From Alkalibacillus silvisoli (GTDB taxonomy: Bacteria > Bacillota > Bacilli > Bacillales > Alkalibacillaceae): a DNA stretch of 64,000 bases. The number at the start of each line of letters is the position of its first letter. Within the stretch, counting starts at the first letter, position 1. The stretch is taken from assembly GCF_039521975.1 (NCBI RefSeq), contig NZ_BAAACZ010000017.1, positions 1 through 64,000 on the forward strand, given 5' to 3'. The position numbers and the translations under genes are program-made. The notes beneath the pieces are model-generated. The model searched no databases, was not told the DNA's origin, and was given only the letters and a program-made list of their open reading frames with translations. Below are positions 1-7,798 of this stretch, piece by piece.

Positions 1-65
1 ACAAGGCCAAATGGCATAAATAAGGAGTGCTCTTAAGAGAGCACCCCAACATTTGACTTAGAACC
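1..65 (+). mobile_element. Right end of an ISL3-like insertion sequence (cut by the window edge)
   Basis: The first 65 bases match 36378-36442 with only three differences. In the reading frame of that second copy, the first bases encode the last residues (QGQMA, stop at 15-17) of an ISL3-type transposase. A short hairpin follows (about 27-45). The segment ends in a terminal repeat which, read on the other strand, begins GGTTCTAAGTCAAATG. The rest of the element lies outside the window, so it cannot be said whether it is intact. Confidence 0.65.
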
Positions 66-110
66 AAAATAAATGATGAGAATGTTTAATTAGAGTGAGG
101 AGGTGGATTG

Positions 111-566
111 ATGAACCATTTTGGGCTCATTTTAACAAAGGTTGTTGCGACATTTATTTGGCTATATATTATTTTGGGGTTATGGTATGGTGTTAGCTTT
201 GTTAACATTGTTATGTTTACATTGATCTTAGGTGCCATTTCATATTTCATAGGTGATTTATTAATTTTCCGTAAAACAAATGAGCGTTACAATCATACGG
301 TTGCAACGTTTGCAGACTTTTTCTTAGCGCTTATTGTTGTTTATGCTTTTTTAGACCTATTTGCAAATGTCATCAATATAGTGGCAGCTTCGTTCTTCTC
401 AGCTGTTGGTTTAAGTGTTTTTGAAGCGTATTATCATCGTTCAGTTGAGAAAGGCTTCAAAAAGAGTGAGGGCCGTGATCGAGGTAGGTTAAACCCTAAC
501 TTAAAACTTCAAACCGAAGCCTCAGAAGAAATTGACCCACAAGATTATCGAAAGCGCGATCGATAA
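111..566 (+). CDS. yndM: YndM-like membrane protein (DUF2512 family)
   Basis: Predicted integral membrane protein of 151 residues with four hydrophobic segments (about 6-27, 30-52, 64-85, 87-108) and a charged cytoplasmic tail rich in Lys, Arg and Glu. Length and pattern match the YndM/DUF2512 family of Bacillaceae, whose function is unknown. The ATG at 111 is preferred over the TTG three bases upstream because AGGAGG (98-103) sits seven bases before it. The gene is convergent with yqhV, with only six bases between the two stop codons. It lies directly beside an insertion-sequence end, so its promoter must lie in about 45 bases or inside the element. Confidence 0.75.
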   Translation: MNHFGLILTKVVATFIWLYIILGLWYGVSFVNIVMFTLILGAISYFIGDLLIFRKTNERYNHTVATFADFFLALIVVYAFLDLFANVINIVAASFFSAVGLSVFEAYYHRSVEKGFKKSEGRDRGRLNPNLKLQTEASEEIDPQDYRKRDR

Positions 567-572
567 GGCTAT

Positions 573-842
573 TCATTTTATTCGCAGGCTAATGACAATT
601 AATAATATGCCTGCTACAAGTAAGAGAGCCTTTAGTAAAGATATTCTTCCTGCAAGGCCATATAACCCAATAAAAGTAGTTAATAGTAACACACCTGGTC
701 CAACAAATGCTAACAGACTGTTGATCACAAAGGCTTTATAAAGATCATTGAATTTATACATTAAGAAGGCAGCTGCTACTTCGATTGTCCCTGAAAAGAC
801 CCTAATCATTATAATGGCTAGTAGTAGTTTATCTAAGCTCAT
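573..842 (-). CDS. yqhV: YqhV-like small membrane protein (DUF2619)
   Basis: 89-residue protein that is almost entirely hydrophobic, with about three membrane spans (roughly 5-27, 36-58, 64-86). The pattern around 'RVFSGTIEVAAAFLMY' and 'GPGVLLLTTFIG' resembles the YqhV/DUF2619 family of sporulating Bacilli. In B. subtilis yqhV lies near the spoIIIA operon, but here it does not. Its function is unknown. AGGGAGAG lies about seven bases before the ATG. It is transcribed towards yndM and no clear terminator separates them. Confidence 0.7.
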   Translation of the reverse strand: MSLDKLLLAIIMIRVFSGTIEVAAAFLMYKFNDLYKAFVINSLLAFVGPGVLLLTTFIGLYGLAGRISLLKALLLVAGILLIVISLRIK

Positions 843-913
843 TGAAAACTCTCCCTAAAAAATCATTCAATCTAATATATGGTAGAAGATGGGGAGCTAG
901 TCCTAAAACAATT

Positions 914-944
914 AAAAAATCTCCGGAAAATAACCGGAGATTTT
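914..944 (-). terminator. Intrinsic terminator of the MFS gene
   Basis: Perfect stem AATCTCCGG/CCGGAGATT with a short loop, followed on the minus strand by a T-rich run. It begins immediately after the stop codon of the MFS transporter gene. Confidence 0.8.
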
Positions 945-945
945 A

Positions 946-2163
946 TTATGTTTGTTCGGGTTGAATCCATTTCCATGATAAGACGAATAAAAGAACGCCA
1001 ATTACACCAGCCATGATATAACCTACATTGATATCTATTGGCATCATTAAAGAAACAATGGGTGGTCCTGCTGCAACGCCAATAAACCTTGCAGAACTAT
1101 AAAAAGATGTAATCGTTCCACGGGTTTCTTTACTTATACTTTCTGTAATCATCGCATCTAAAGTCGGTAGTAAAGCGCCGATTGCTAATCCATTTAAGCT
1201 TGTTGAAATTAGTAGTAGTGTAATCGAGCCACTTGAAAAACCAACTGTTGTAATACTAAGGGCTAATAAGGCTAATGCACTCATAATAATAATTTTCATG
1301 ATTCTAAGATCACCTTTAATATTGCGCCCTGTAATAAATGAAGTGATACAAAGCACGACTAATGGGTAAGCAAGGACAACCCCTTTAGGCACTCCATCGA
1401 CATTATATTGTTTCTCAAGTATGTCGGATAAGTAAAATAAGATCCCAAACAGTAGTAGCATCGTATAGGCACCAATGAAGAAAATAGTGTACAACCATTT
1501 ACCTTCTACTTTGAAAATTTTCTTTGTTTTCTTGAGAAATTGGTTGAATTTTAAGGGTTCTTCCTTTTCTTTAGGTACTTTTATAAAGAAGATGACAGCT
1601 ATTAACGAAATTAAACTGAAGGCAGAAATTGAAAAGAAAGGTAAGTACCATAAAACAGTTGCGAAAAAAGCCCCGATAATCGGGCTTAAAACTTTCCCGA
1701 ATGTATTTGATGTTTCAACAAGACCTAGGCAACTACTTGCTTTTTCATCATCATCTTTATATAAATCCCCGACTAATGGCAATATAATTGGAAGTGCACC
1801 GGCAGCACCTAACCCTTGAAAAATACGTCCTAATATAATCCATCCAAATGGGTTTTCAACGAGTAGTGATGCTACACCGGCAATTAATCCACCAATAAAT
1901 GTTAATATTAAACCAGGAACCATGATCATCTTTCGTCCATAGCGATCAGATAAATAACCAGCCAGTGGAATGACGAGAATCGCGGCGATTGAATAACTTG
2001 TAATGATCATACTTGATTGAAATGGTGTAATCCCGATTTCTTGTTCAAAGACTGGCAAGACAGGGATTAACATTGAATTACCAAGTGTCATGATTAATGG
2101 GATCGATGCAATCGTAATGATACACCATATCGATATATTGTTTGTTTGATTAACTTTCTCCAT
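946..2163 (-). CDS. Major facilitator superfamily exporter, drug-efflux type
   Basis: 405-residue transporter with about twelve membrane spans. MFS motif A is visible between spans 2 and 3 as GYLSDRYGRK, and the N-terminal half has the drug/H+ antiporter look (GLGAAGALPIILPLVGDLY). This places it near the 12- to 14-span multidrug exporters, but the substrate cannot be read from sequence. The start is set at the ATG at 2163 because AGAGGTGG lies just upstream; the open frame extends 15 codons further without a ribosome-binding site. It is a single gene with its own terminator, divergent from the ABC-F gene. Confidence 0.8.
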   Translation of the reverse strand: MEKVNQTNNISIWCIITIASIPLIMTLGNSMLIPVLPVFEQEIGITPFQSSMIITSYSIAAILVIPLAGYLSDRYGRKMIMVPGLILTFIGGLIAGVASLLVENPFGWIILGRIFQGLGAAGALPIILPLVGDLYKDDDEKASSCLGLVETSNTFGKVLSPIIGAFFATVLWYLPFFSISAFSLISLIAVIFFIKVPKEKEEPLKFNQFLKKTKKIFKVEGKWLYTIFFIGAYTMLLLFGILFYLSDILEKQYNVDGVPKGVVLAYPLVVLCITSFITGRNIKGDLRIMKIIIMSALALLALSITTVGFSSGSITLLLISTSLNGLAIGALLPTLDAMITESISKETRGTITSFYSSARFIGVAAGPPIVSLMMPIDINVGYIMAGVIGVLLFVLSWKWIQPEQT

Positions 2164-2361
2164 AAATCCACCTCTAAGAGTCAGATGTTCTCTGTTTAAT
2201 TTCTGCAAATAAACTATTTCTATAAGAGGGATAAAAAGGGAATTTTAGTGAAATGATGAATTAATGAGGTTTAAGTAAGTGAAATAGATGTAAAAGCATC
2301 GGCAATTTTGTTCATAAATGTTATACTAGGTTCGGTATATTATGAGAGTGGAGGATATGTC

Positions 2362-3969
2362 ATGTTACAAGCGACTAATGTGGGCTTACGTTTTTCGGAT
2401 CGTAAGCTATTTGAAGATGTTTCAATAAAATTTACAAAAGGGAATTGTTACGGATTAATCGGAGCTAATGGTGCTGGTAAATCAACATTCCTTAAAATTC
2501 TTGCTGGTGAGATTGAGCCGCAAGAAGGTAATGTTTCAGTTGGTAAAGATGAACGAATTGCAATGTTAAAGCAGGATCACTTCGCTTATGAAGAGGAAGT
2601 CGTGCTACAAGTTGTCATGAGGGGGCACGAACGTCTTTATGAAGTGATGCAAGAGAAAGATGCGATTTATGCAAAGGGTGAGTTCACTGAAGAAGATGGT
2701 ATGCGTGCAGCTGAACTTGAAGGTGAATTTGCTGAGTTGAATGGTTGGGAAGCTGAAGGTGATGCGGCTTCATTAATAACTGGTTTAGGTGTCGATGATT
2801 CACTTCACCATAAACAAATGAAAGATTTACCAGAAGCGGAAAAAGTTAAAGTCCTTTTAGCGCAAGCATTATTTGGTACTCCAGATATTTTACTATTAGA
2901 TGAGCCGACAAACGGTTTAGATATTCATGCGATCCGTTGGTTAGAAGAGTTTTTAATTAACTTTGAAAATACCGTCATAGTTGTATCACACGACCGTAAC
3001 TTTTTAAATAATGTGTGTACACATATTGCGGACTTAGACTTTGAGAAAATTACGCTTTATGTTGGTAATTACGATTTCTGGTATGAATCAAGCCAATTAG
3101 CACAGAAAATGGCACATGAACAAAACAAGAAAAAAGAAGAGAAAATTAGTGAACTAAAAGAATTTATCGCAAGGTTCAGTGCCAACGCATCAAAGTCACG
3201 ACAAGCAACATCTCGTAAAAAGCTCTTAGATAAAATTACGTTAGATGATATTAAACCGTCTTCAAGAAAGTATCCTTACATTGCCTTTACACCAGATCGT
3301 GAAATTGGTAATGACTTATTAGAGGTTGAAGGCTTGTCGAAAACAATTGATGGCAAGAAAGTGTTAAATAATGTGACTTTTAGAATGAATAAAGATGATA
3401 AAGTTGTTCTTTTAGGTGATGACGTTGCAAAAACGACGCTGATCCAAATCTTAATGGGTGAAATAAAACCAGATGAGGGAACGTTTAAGTGGGGTGTAAC
3501 AACATCACAATCTTACTTCCCTAAAGATAACTCTGAGTTTTTCGAAGGTAATGACAAGAACTTAATTGATTGGTTACGTCAGTATTCGCCAGAGGATGAA
3601 AGTGACACATTTTTACGTGGCTTCTTAGGCCGAATGTTATTTTCAGGTGATGAAGTGTTTAAGAAGGCGAGTGTTTTATCCGGTGGTGAGAAAGTACGTA
3701 GCATGCTTTCACGTATGATGTTAAGCGAGGCGAACGTCTTATTATTAGACGATCCAACGAACCACTTAGACTTAGAATCGATTCAGTCACTGAACGAAGG
3801 ATTAACCAACTTTAAAGGGTCGGCTATCTTTACTTCACATGACCACCAATTCATTCAAACGATTGCTAATCGTATTATTGAAATTACAGATGAAGGCGTT
3901 ATTGATCGCGAAATGACGTATGAAGAATATTTAGAAGACGTGAAAAAGGTACAAACACCAACAGTATAA
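2362..3969 (+). CDS. ABC-F family ATPase (YkpA/YbiT type), ribosome-associated
   Basis: 535-residue soluble protein with two ABC ATPase domains joined by a linker of Lys-rich helix (about 235-300) and no membrane segment, as in the ABC-F translation factors. NBD1 has Walker A GANGAGKST, Walker B LLLDEPTNGLD and switch VVSHDR; its signature is replaced by LPEAEKVKV. NBD2 has signature LSGGEKV, Walker B LLLDDPTNHLD and switch FTSHDH, and a weak Walker A (LLGDDVAKTTL). These proteins act at the ribosomal E site, and some give antibiotic protection. The start at 2362 follows GAGTGGAGG; the longer frame has no ribosome-binding site. A strong terminator follows. Confidence 0.85.
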   Translation: MLQATNVGLRFSDRKLFEDVSIKFTKGNCYGLIGANGAGKSTFLKILAGEIEPQEGNVSVGKDERIAMLKQDHFAYEEEVVLQVVMRGHERLYEVMQEKDAIYAKGEFTEEDGMRAAELEGEFAELNGWEAEGDAASLITGLGVDDSLHHKQMKDLPEAEKVKVLLAQALFGTPDILLLDEPTNGLDIHAIRWLEEFLINFENTVIVVSHDRNFLNNVCTHIADLDFEKITLYVGNYDFWYESSQLAQKMAHEQNKKKEEKISELKEFIARFSANASKSRQATSRKKLLDKITLDDIKPSSRKYPYIAFTPDREIGNDLLEVEGLSKTIDGKKVLNNVTFRMNKDDKVVLLGDDVAKTTLIQILMGEIKPDEGTFKWGVTTSQSYFPKDNSEFFEGNDKNLIDWLRQYSPEDESDTFLRGFLGRMLFSGDEVFKKASVLSGGEKVRSMLSRMMLSEANVLLLDDPTNHLDLESIQSLNEGLTNFKGSAIFTSHDHQFIQTIANRIIEITDEGVIDREMTYEEYLEDVKKVQTPTV

Positions 3970-3979
3970 TGAATCAAGG

Positions 3980-4010
3980 AAGCCCGTCCGCATTTGCGGA
4001 CGGGCTTTTT
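3980..4010 (+). terminator. Intrinsic terminator of the ABC-F gene
   Basis: Twelve-base-pair GC-rich perfect stem (arms 3981-3992 and 3995-4006) with a two-base loop and a run of T. It begins 11 bases after the ABC-F stop codon. The first tandem repeat array starts about 20 bases further on. Confidence 0.95.
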
Positions 4011-4028
4011 CTTGGTAATATCGTGCGA

Positions 4029-4349
4029 GAGGCTCAAAGAAAGGCGCGAGAGGCTCAAAATATCGTGCGAGAGGCTCAAAGAATCGCGCAAGAGGCTCAA
4101 AGTACGGTGCGAGAGGCTCAAAGAACGGCGCAGAGGCTCAAAATATCGTGCGAGAGGCTCAAAGCATCGCTCAAGAGGCTCAAAGTAACGCGCGAGAGGC
4201 TCAAAGAACGGCGCAGAGGCTCAAAGAACGGCGCAGAGGCTCAAAATATCGTGCGAGAGGCTCAAAGAATCGCGCAAGAGGCTCAAAATATCGTGCGAGA
4301 GGCTCAAAGAACGGCGCAGAGGCTCAAAGTATAGCGCAAGAGGCTCAAA
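4029..4349. repeat. Tandem array of 20/21-bp units, 16 copies of core GAGGCTCAAA
   Basis: Sixteen copies of GAGGCTCAAA are spaced 21, 21, 21, 21, 20, 21, 21, 21, 20, 20, 21, 21, 21, 20 and 21 bases apart. The 10-11-base variable half falls into a few recurring types (ATATCGTGCGA, GAACGGCGCA, GAATCGCGCAA). The spacing is close to two DNA turns. Because 21 is a multiple of three, heptad-like open frames (REAQxIx) arise, but the 20-base units shift the frame and no ribosome-binding site precedes them. The array lies between an intrinsic terminator and the SEDS gene. It has no spacers and is not a CRISPR. Confidence 0.95.
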
Positions 4350-4461
4350 GCTAACTCTATCAAAAGTTGAATAAGCTTATTTTTTATAAAATAGTCCTAA
4401 AATCTACTATCCATATATAGCGTTTTTCCGGTATGATGGTAGATATAGGAGAGTGTTGAAA

Positions 4462-5586
4462 TTGAAAAGGCATTTAAAAAATATAGATTATCCTTTATTT
4501 ATTATAATTGTGATTCTTTCTTGTATTGGCCTTGTTATGGTTTATAGTGCTAGTTTTGTATATGCAGGGATGGATCCTAATATAGATAACCCTTCACATT
4601 ATTTTAATCGTCAACGGCTGTGGGTGATATTAGGTTTTATCGTTTTCCTCCTTGTCAGTCTTTTTTCATATAGAAATCTAGGGGGATTAATCAAGTTTTT
4701 TATCATCGCGACTATTGTTCTATTAATTCTTGTACTAATTCCAGGAGTTGGGGTAGAACGTAATTTCTCTACAAGATGGCTTAGCTTAGGTCCGGTATTA
4801 TTTCAACCCTCTGAATTAGCAAAAGTGGCGATGATTCTATATTTTGCGAAAGTATATACGAATAAACAGGATAAGTTACATAATTTTGGACAAGGGGTAT
4901 TACCGCCTTTAATTGTACTTGGTATTGTGTTTTTATTTATCGTGCTACAACCAGACTTAGGTACAGCTGCGTCAATTATTTTAGCTTGTGGTATGATTTT
5001 ATTATTTGCTGGGATTAAAGTGAGACACTTACTATTTTTAGGTGCTGTAGCGGTCGTAAGTGTTGTGTTATTAATATGGGGAGCAGATTATCGAGTGGGA
5101 AGGTTTACATCATTCTTAGATCCGTTTGCTGATCCGGCTGGGGATGGTTATCAGTTAATTCACTCCTTAATTGCAATTGCAAATGGTCAAGTGACCGGGG
5201 TTGGTTTAGCTAACAGTGTCCAGAAGTCAGGGTTCCTGCCAGAGGCTCATACTGACTTTATTATGTCAGTCATTGCTGAGGAGTTAGGTTTAATAGGAGC
5301 AATTACGGTGATTTCAATCTACTTTATCTTTATGTTTAAAGGGATTTTAATTGCTAAACGTGCTCAAGATCAATTTGGCCGCTTATTGGCATATGGAATT
5401 ACCTTTCAAATCGTGACACAGGCGATGATTAACTTTGCTGCTGTATCTGGATTAATGCCTATTACAGGGATTACATTACCGTTAATTAGTTATGGTGGTT
5501 CATCCATGCTAATTACCTTTTTCTTACTTGGGATCTTAATGAATATCGCGATTAAAGGGAATATAGCAAGGAGAGAAGAAGCATAA
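4462..5586 (+). CDS. SEDS-family peptidoglycan polymerase (FtsW/RodA/SpoVE type)
   Basis: About 374 residues with ten membrane spans. SEDS landmarks are clear: GLVMVYSAS in span 1, the RWLSLGPVLFQPSELAKV segment, PDLGTA, EELGLIGA, and GITLPLISYGGSSML near the C-terminus. These proteins polymerise lipid II with a partner class B penicillin-binding protein. Which of FtsW, RodA or SpoVE it is cannot be fixed here, because no partner PBP is adjacent. The start is uncertain: AGGAG at 4447-4451 fits a TTG at 4462 (spacing 10) or at 4456 (spacing 4), while the GTG at 4453 is too close. A bidirectional terminator follows. Confidence 0.85.
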   Translation: MKRHLKNIDYPLFIIIVILSCIGLVMVYSASFVYAGMDPNIDNPSHYFNRQRLWVILGFIVFLLVSLFSYRNLGGLIKFFIIATIVLLILVLIPGVGVERNFSTRWLSLGPVLFQPSELAKVAMILYFAKVYTNKQDKLHNFGQGVLPPLIVLGIVFLFIVLQPDLGTAASIILACGMILLFAGIKVRHLLFLGAVAVVSVVLLIWGADYRVGRFTSFLDPFADPAGDGYQLIHSLIAIANGQVTGVGLANSVQKSGFLPEAHTDFIMSVIAEELGLIGAITVISIYFIFMFKGILIAKRAQDQFGRLLAYGITFQIVTQAMINFAAVSGLMPITGITLPLISYGGSSMLITFFLLGILMNIAIKGNIARREEA

Positions 5587-5610
5587 ATGCATGATAACAG
5601 CTGAAATACG

Positions 5611-5653
5611 AAAAAAGGTCTTTTCTCAACAGTTTAAGAGAAAAGACCTTTTT
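5611..5653. terminator. Bidirectional terminator between the SEDS gene and zur
   Basis: Long perfect inverted repeat AAAAGGTCTTTTCTC paired with its complement around a short loop. A-runs lie on one side and T-runs on the other, so it can end transcription from both converging genes. Confidence 0.9.
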
Positions 5654-5657
5654 CATA

Positions 5658-6068
5658 TTAATGACAACTAGGGCATTGTCCGTAAATTTCAAATTTATGA
5701 TTTTCAATTGTATACCCTGGAAAGTCTTGTTGAATGAAGTTCATGGGACAAGTGTTAATAGCCTTAGTTTTACCACAAGTTTGGCAAATAAAATGGTGGT
5801 GATGTTCATCATGACCGCATGCTAATCTGAAATGCTTTTCACCGTTCAGATCAGTAGATTCTAAAATATTAAGCTCGCGAAATAAATGAAGGTTACGATA
5901 AATCGTATCAAAGCTAAGGCCATCATATTTCTCACTCATAAACGTTAATAAATCACCCGCAGTACGATAACCATCTTCTTTAGTAAAGAAAGTTAAAATG
6001 TCTTCTCTTTTTTGCGTATACTTATAGCCCTCTTGTTTTAATAAGCTTAAAGCTTCTTGTAAATTCAT
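5658..6068 (-). CDS. zur: Fur-family zinc uptake regulator Zur
   Basis: 136-residue Fur-superfamily repressor: winged helix at about 10-80 (KYTQKREDIL, FDTIYRNLHLF) and a metal-binding half with the His cluster HDEHHHH and the structural zinc motifs CQTC and CPSC. It ends the znuA-znuC-znuB-zur operon and two Zur boxes lie at the operon promoter. This supports Zur over Fur or PerR and predicts autoregulation. The ATG at 6068 is chosen because AAGGGTGA lies five bases upstream; an in-frame GTG at 6077 overlaps that ribosome-binding site and the znuB stop. Confidence 0.88.
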   Translation of the reverse strand: MNLQEALSLLKQEGYKYTQKREDILTFFTKEDGYRTAGDLLTFMSEKYDGLSFDTIYRNLHLFRELNILESTDLNGEKHFRLACGHDEHHHHFICQTCGKTKAINTCPMNFIQQDFPGYTIENHKFEIYGQCPSCH

Positions 6069-6073
6069 AAACG

Positions 6074-6919
6074 TCACCCTTTATAAATGTAAGCCAAATA
6101 CCATTTTTTAATAAGCAGTGTTGATCCTAGTAATATAGCAGATGTAATCACGATCGTTCCACCTGGTGGAATCTCTAAATAGTAGCCTGAGATTAGGCCG
6201 ATAATAACAGCTACTTCACCATAAATGATACTATAGATGATTGTTTGTTTAAAGCTTTTAGCAACGCGCATAGCAGTAGCAACAGGTAGAGTCATCAGAG
6301 CAGAAACGAGTAAAACACCAACGATTCTAATCGATGCGGCGATGACTAATGCTGTCATAATAATAAATAAATAGTGGATGACTTTAGCCCGAATACCTGA
6401 TACAGTTGCAAACTCTTCATCAAACGATAATGCAAATAATTCCTTATATAAAAATATGATGACCGTGATGACAAATACTGCCGTGATTAAGATTAAATAT
6501 AAATCAGAACGGCTAACGGCTGCTACTGACCCAAATAAATAAGCGTATATATCTGTATTAATACCATCAGCTAAAGCAATAAATACAACACTTAACCCGA
6601 CTCCAATAGATAAAGTGATTGGAATGGCAATTTCTTGAAAGGCTTTATAAACCCCTCTTAAATTCTCAATGACGATCGATCCAATAATTGAGAAAATAAT
6701 TCCCGTGTGGAAAGGGGTTAATAGTAATAAAGTGTGTTGTTTTTGCATGAATAATCCGAATGAAATACCAGCTAAGGTAACGTGAGATAGTCCATCAGCG
6801 ATTAAGGACAATCGCCTTACGACAATGAAAGTACCTAATAAAGGGGCAAGTAACCCAACAATTAATCCGGTATAAAATGTGTTTCTTAATATTTCAAAGT
6901 TTAATATAGCATCTAGCAC
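6074..6919 (-). CDS. znuB: Zinc ABC transporter permease ZnuB/AdcB
   Basis: 281-residue ABC-3 family permease with about eight membrane spans. The N-terminal VVRRLSLIADGLSHVTLAGI is typical of Zn/Mn permeases. It works with ZnuC (ATPase) and ZnuA (binding lipoprotein) to import zinc. The start is set at the GTG at 6919 because GGAGGGG lies five bases before it; the ATG six codons upstream has no ribosome-binding site and nearly abuts the znuC stop. The zur gene follows within a few bases, so the four genes form one transcription unit. Confidence 0.88.
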   Translation of the reverse strand: MLDAILNFEILRNTFYTGLIVGLLAPLLGTFIVVRRLSLIADGLSHVTLAGISFGLFMQKQHTLLLLTPFHTGIIFSIIGSIVIENLRGVYKAFQEIAIPITLSIGVGLSVVFIALADGINTDIYAYLFGSVAAVSRSDLYLILITAVFVITVIIFLYKELFALSFDEEFATVSGIRAKVIHYLFIIMTALVIAASIRIVGVLLVSALMTLPVATAMRVAKSFKQTIIYSIIYGEVAVIIGLISGYYLEIPPGGTIVITSAILLGSTLLIKKWYLAYIYKG

Positions 6920-6940
6920 ATTTGCCCCTCCAATCATTCC

Positions 6941-7693
6941 TTAATGTTCATGTGTAATCGTGTGCATGTCATGGCCGTACAATGTTGATCTTTGTTCATC
7001 AGTCATTTGTTCAAAGTCACTAGGGTTTCCATGATAGTGAACGGATTTATTTAAACAGAGTAAGTCAGTTACATGTGTTGTAATCGTCCCAATGTCATGT
7101 GATACCAAAATTAATGTAATGCCTAATTCTTTATTTAACTGAGATAATAGTTGATAGAATTGCTCAACGTTTTCAGTATCGACCCCAACAGTTGGTTCGT
7201 CTAAGATTAATAGACTTGGATTATTTACAATAGCTCTAGCAATAAAAATTCGCTGCTGTTGTCCACCTGATAAGTCCCCAATGTTGTGATTAGCATATTC
7301 CATCATATTAACGCGGTCTAAGGCTTCAAAAATCATGTACTCATATTTTTTAGTCGTTGGGCGTAATGGACTAACTTTAGAGGTTAATCCCATACTCACG
7401 ACCTCTTTTGCAGTTGCTGGAAAGCCACGACTAAATGAGTTTGCTTTTTGTGAAACAAAACTAATATGCCCTTTATTGTGAAACTTTTCAATAGGTTTGC
7501 CGAATGTTTCAACGGTTCCTTTTTGTAATTTTTCAAGACCAAGCATCAACTTAATAATCGTCGTTTTCCCAGATCCGTTCGGGCCTACTAAGCCTATGAA
7601 AGATCCTTTTTTAATCGAAAAGCTGACATCTTCTAATACTTTGTGTTTATCGTAGCGGTGAGTGACACCATTAACCGTTATTAAGTTAGTCAT
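6941..7693 (-). CDS. znuC: Zinc ABC transporter ATP-binding protein ZnuC/AdcC
   Basis: 250-residue ABC ATPase: Walker A GPNGSGKT (about 37-44), signature LSGGQQQR, Walker B LLILDEPTVGVD and switch LVSHD, followed by a His-containing C-terminus (YGHDMHTITHEH) usual in this family. It energises zinc import with ZnuA and ZnuB. The start at 7693 follows AAGGAGGAAG; the longer frame is unsupported. It lies 105 bases after znuA with no visible terminator between. Confidence 0.88.
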   Translation of the reverse strand: MTNLITVNGVTHRYDKHKVLEDVSFSIKKGSFIGLVGPNGSGKTTIIKLMLGLEKLQKGTVETFGKPIEKFHNKGHISFVSQKANSFSRGFPATAKEVVSMGLTSKVSPLRPTTKKYEYMIFEALDRVNMMEYANHNIGDLSGGQQQRIFIARAIVNNPSLLILDEPTVGVDTENVEQFYQLLSQLNKELGITLILVSHDIGTITTHVTDLLCLNKSVHYHGNPSDFEQMTDEQRSTLYGHDMHTITHEH

Positions 7694-7798
7694 ACTTCTT
7701 CCTCCTTTCATGAAGGCAATTATTATAACAAGCAAATAAAGGCGATTGATGTACAATAAGGCAATAAGTGTCCGCTTCGCCTTTTAAATCCTACCATA

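Noticed and set aside
532..741. 69-codon frame overlapping yndM and antisense to yqhV
   Set aside because: No ribosome-binding site; it is the shadow of two well-supported genes.
1475..1819. 114-codon frame antisense to the MFS gene
   Set aside because: Antisense shadow of hydrophobic coding sequence, no start signals.
2308..2361. Longer N-terminus for the ABC-F protein
   Set aside because: The upstream codons lack a ribosome-binding site, whereas GTGGAGG fits the ATG at 2362.
4029..4349. CRISPR array
   Set aside because: Repeats are contiguous with a 20/21-bp period and no unique 30-40-bp spacers, and no cas genes are nearby.
3969..4354. Overlapping open frames of 64-121 codons with REAQ-type heptads through the first array
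   Set aside because: They exist because 21 is divisible by three. The 20-base units shift the frame, there is no ribosome-binding site, and the longest one runs through a strong terminator.
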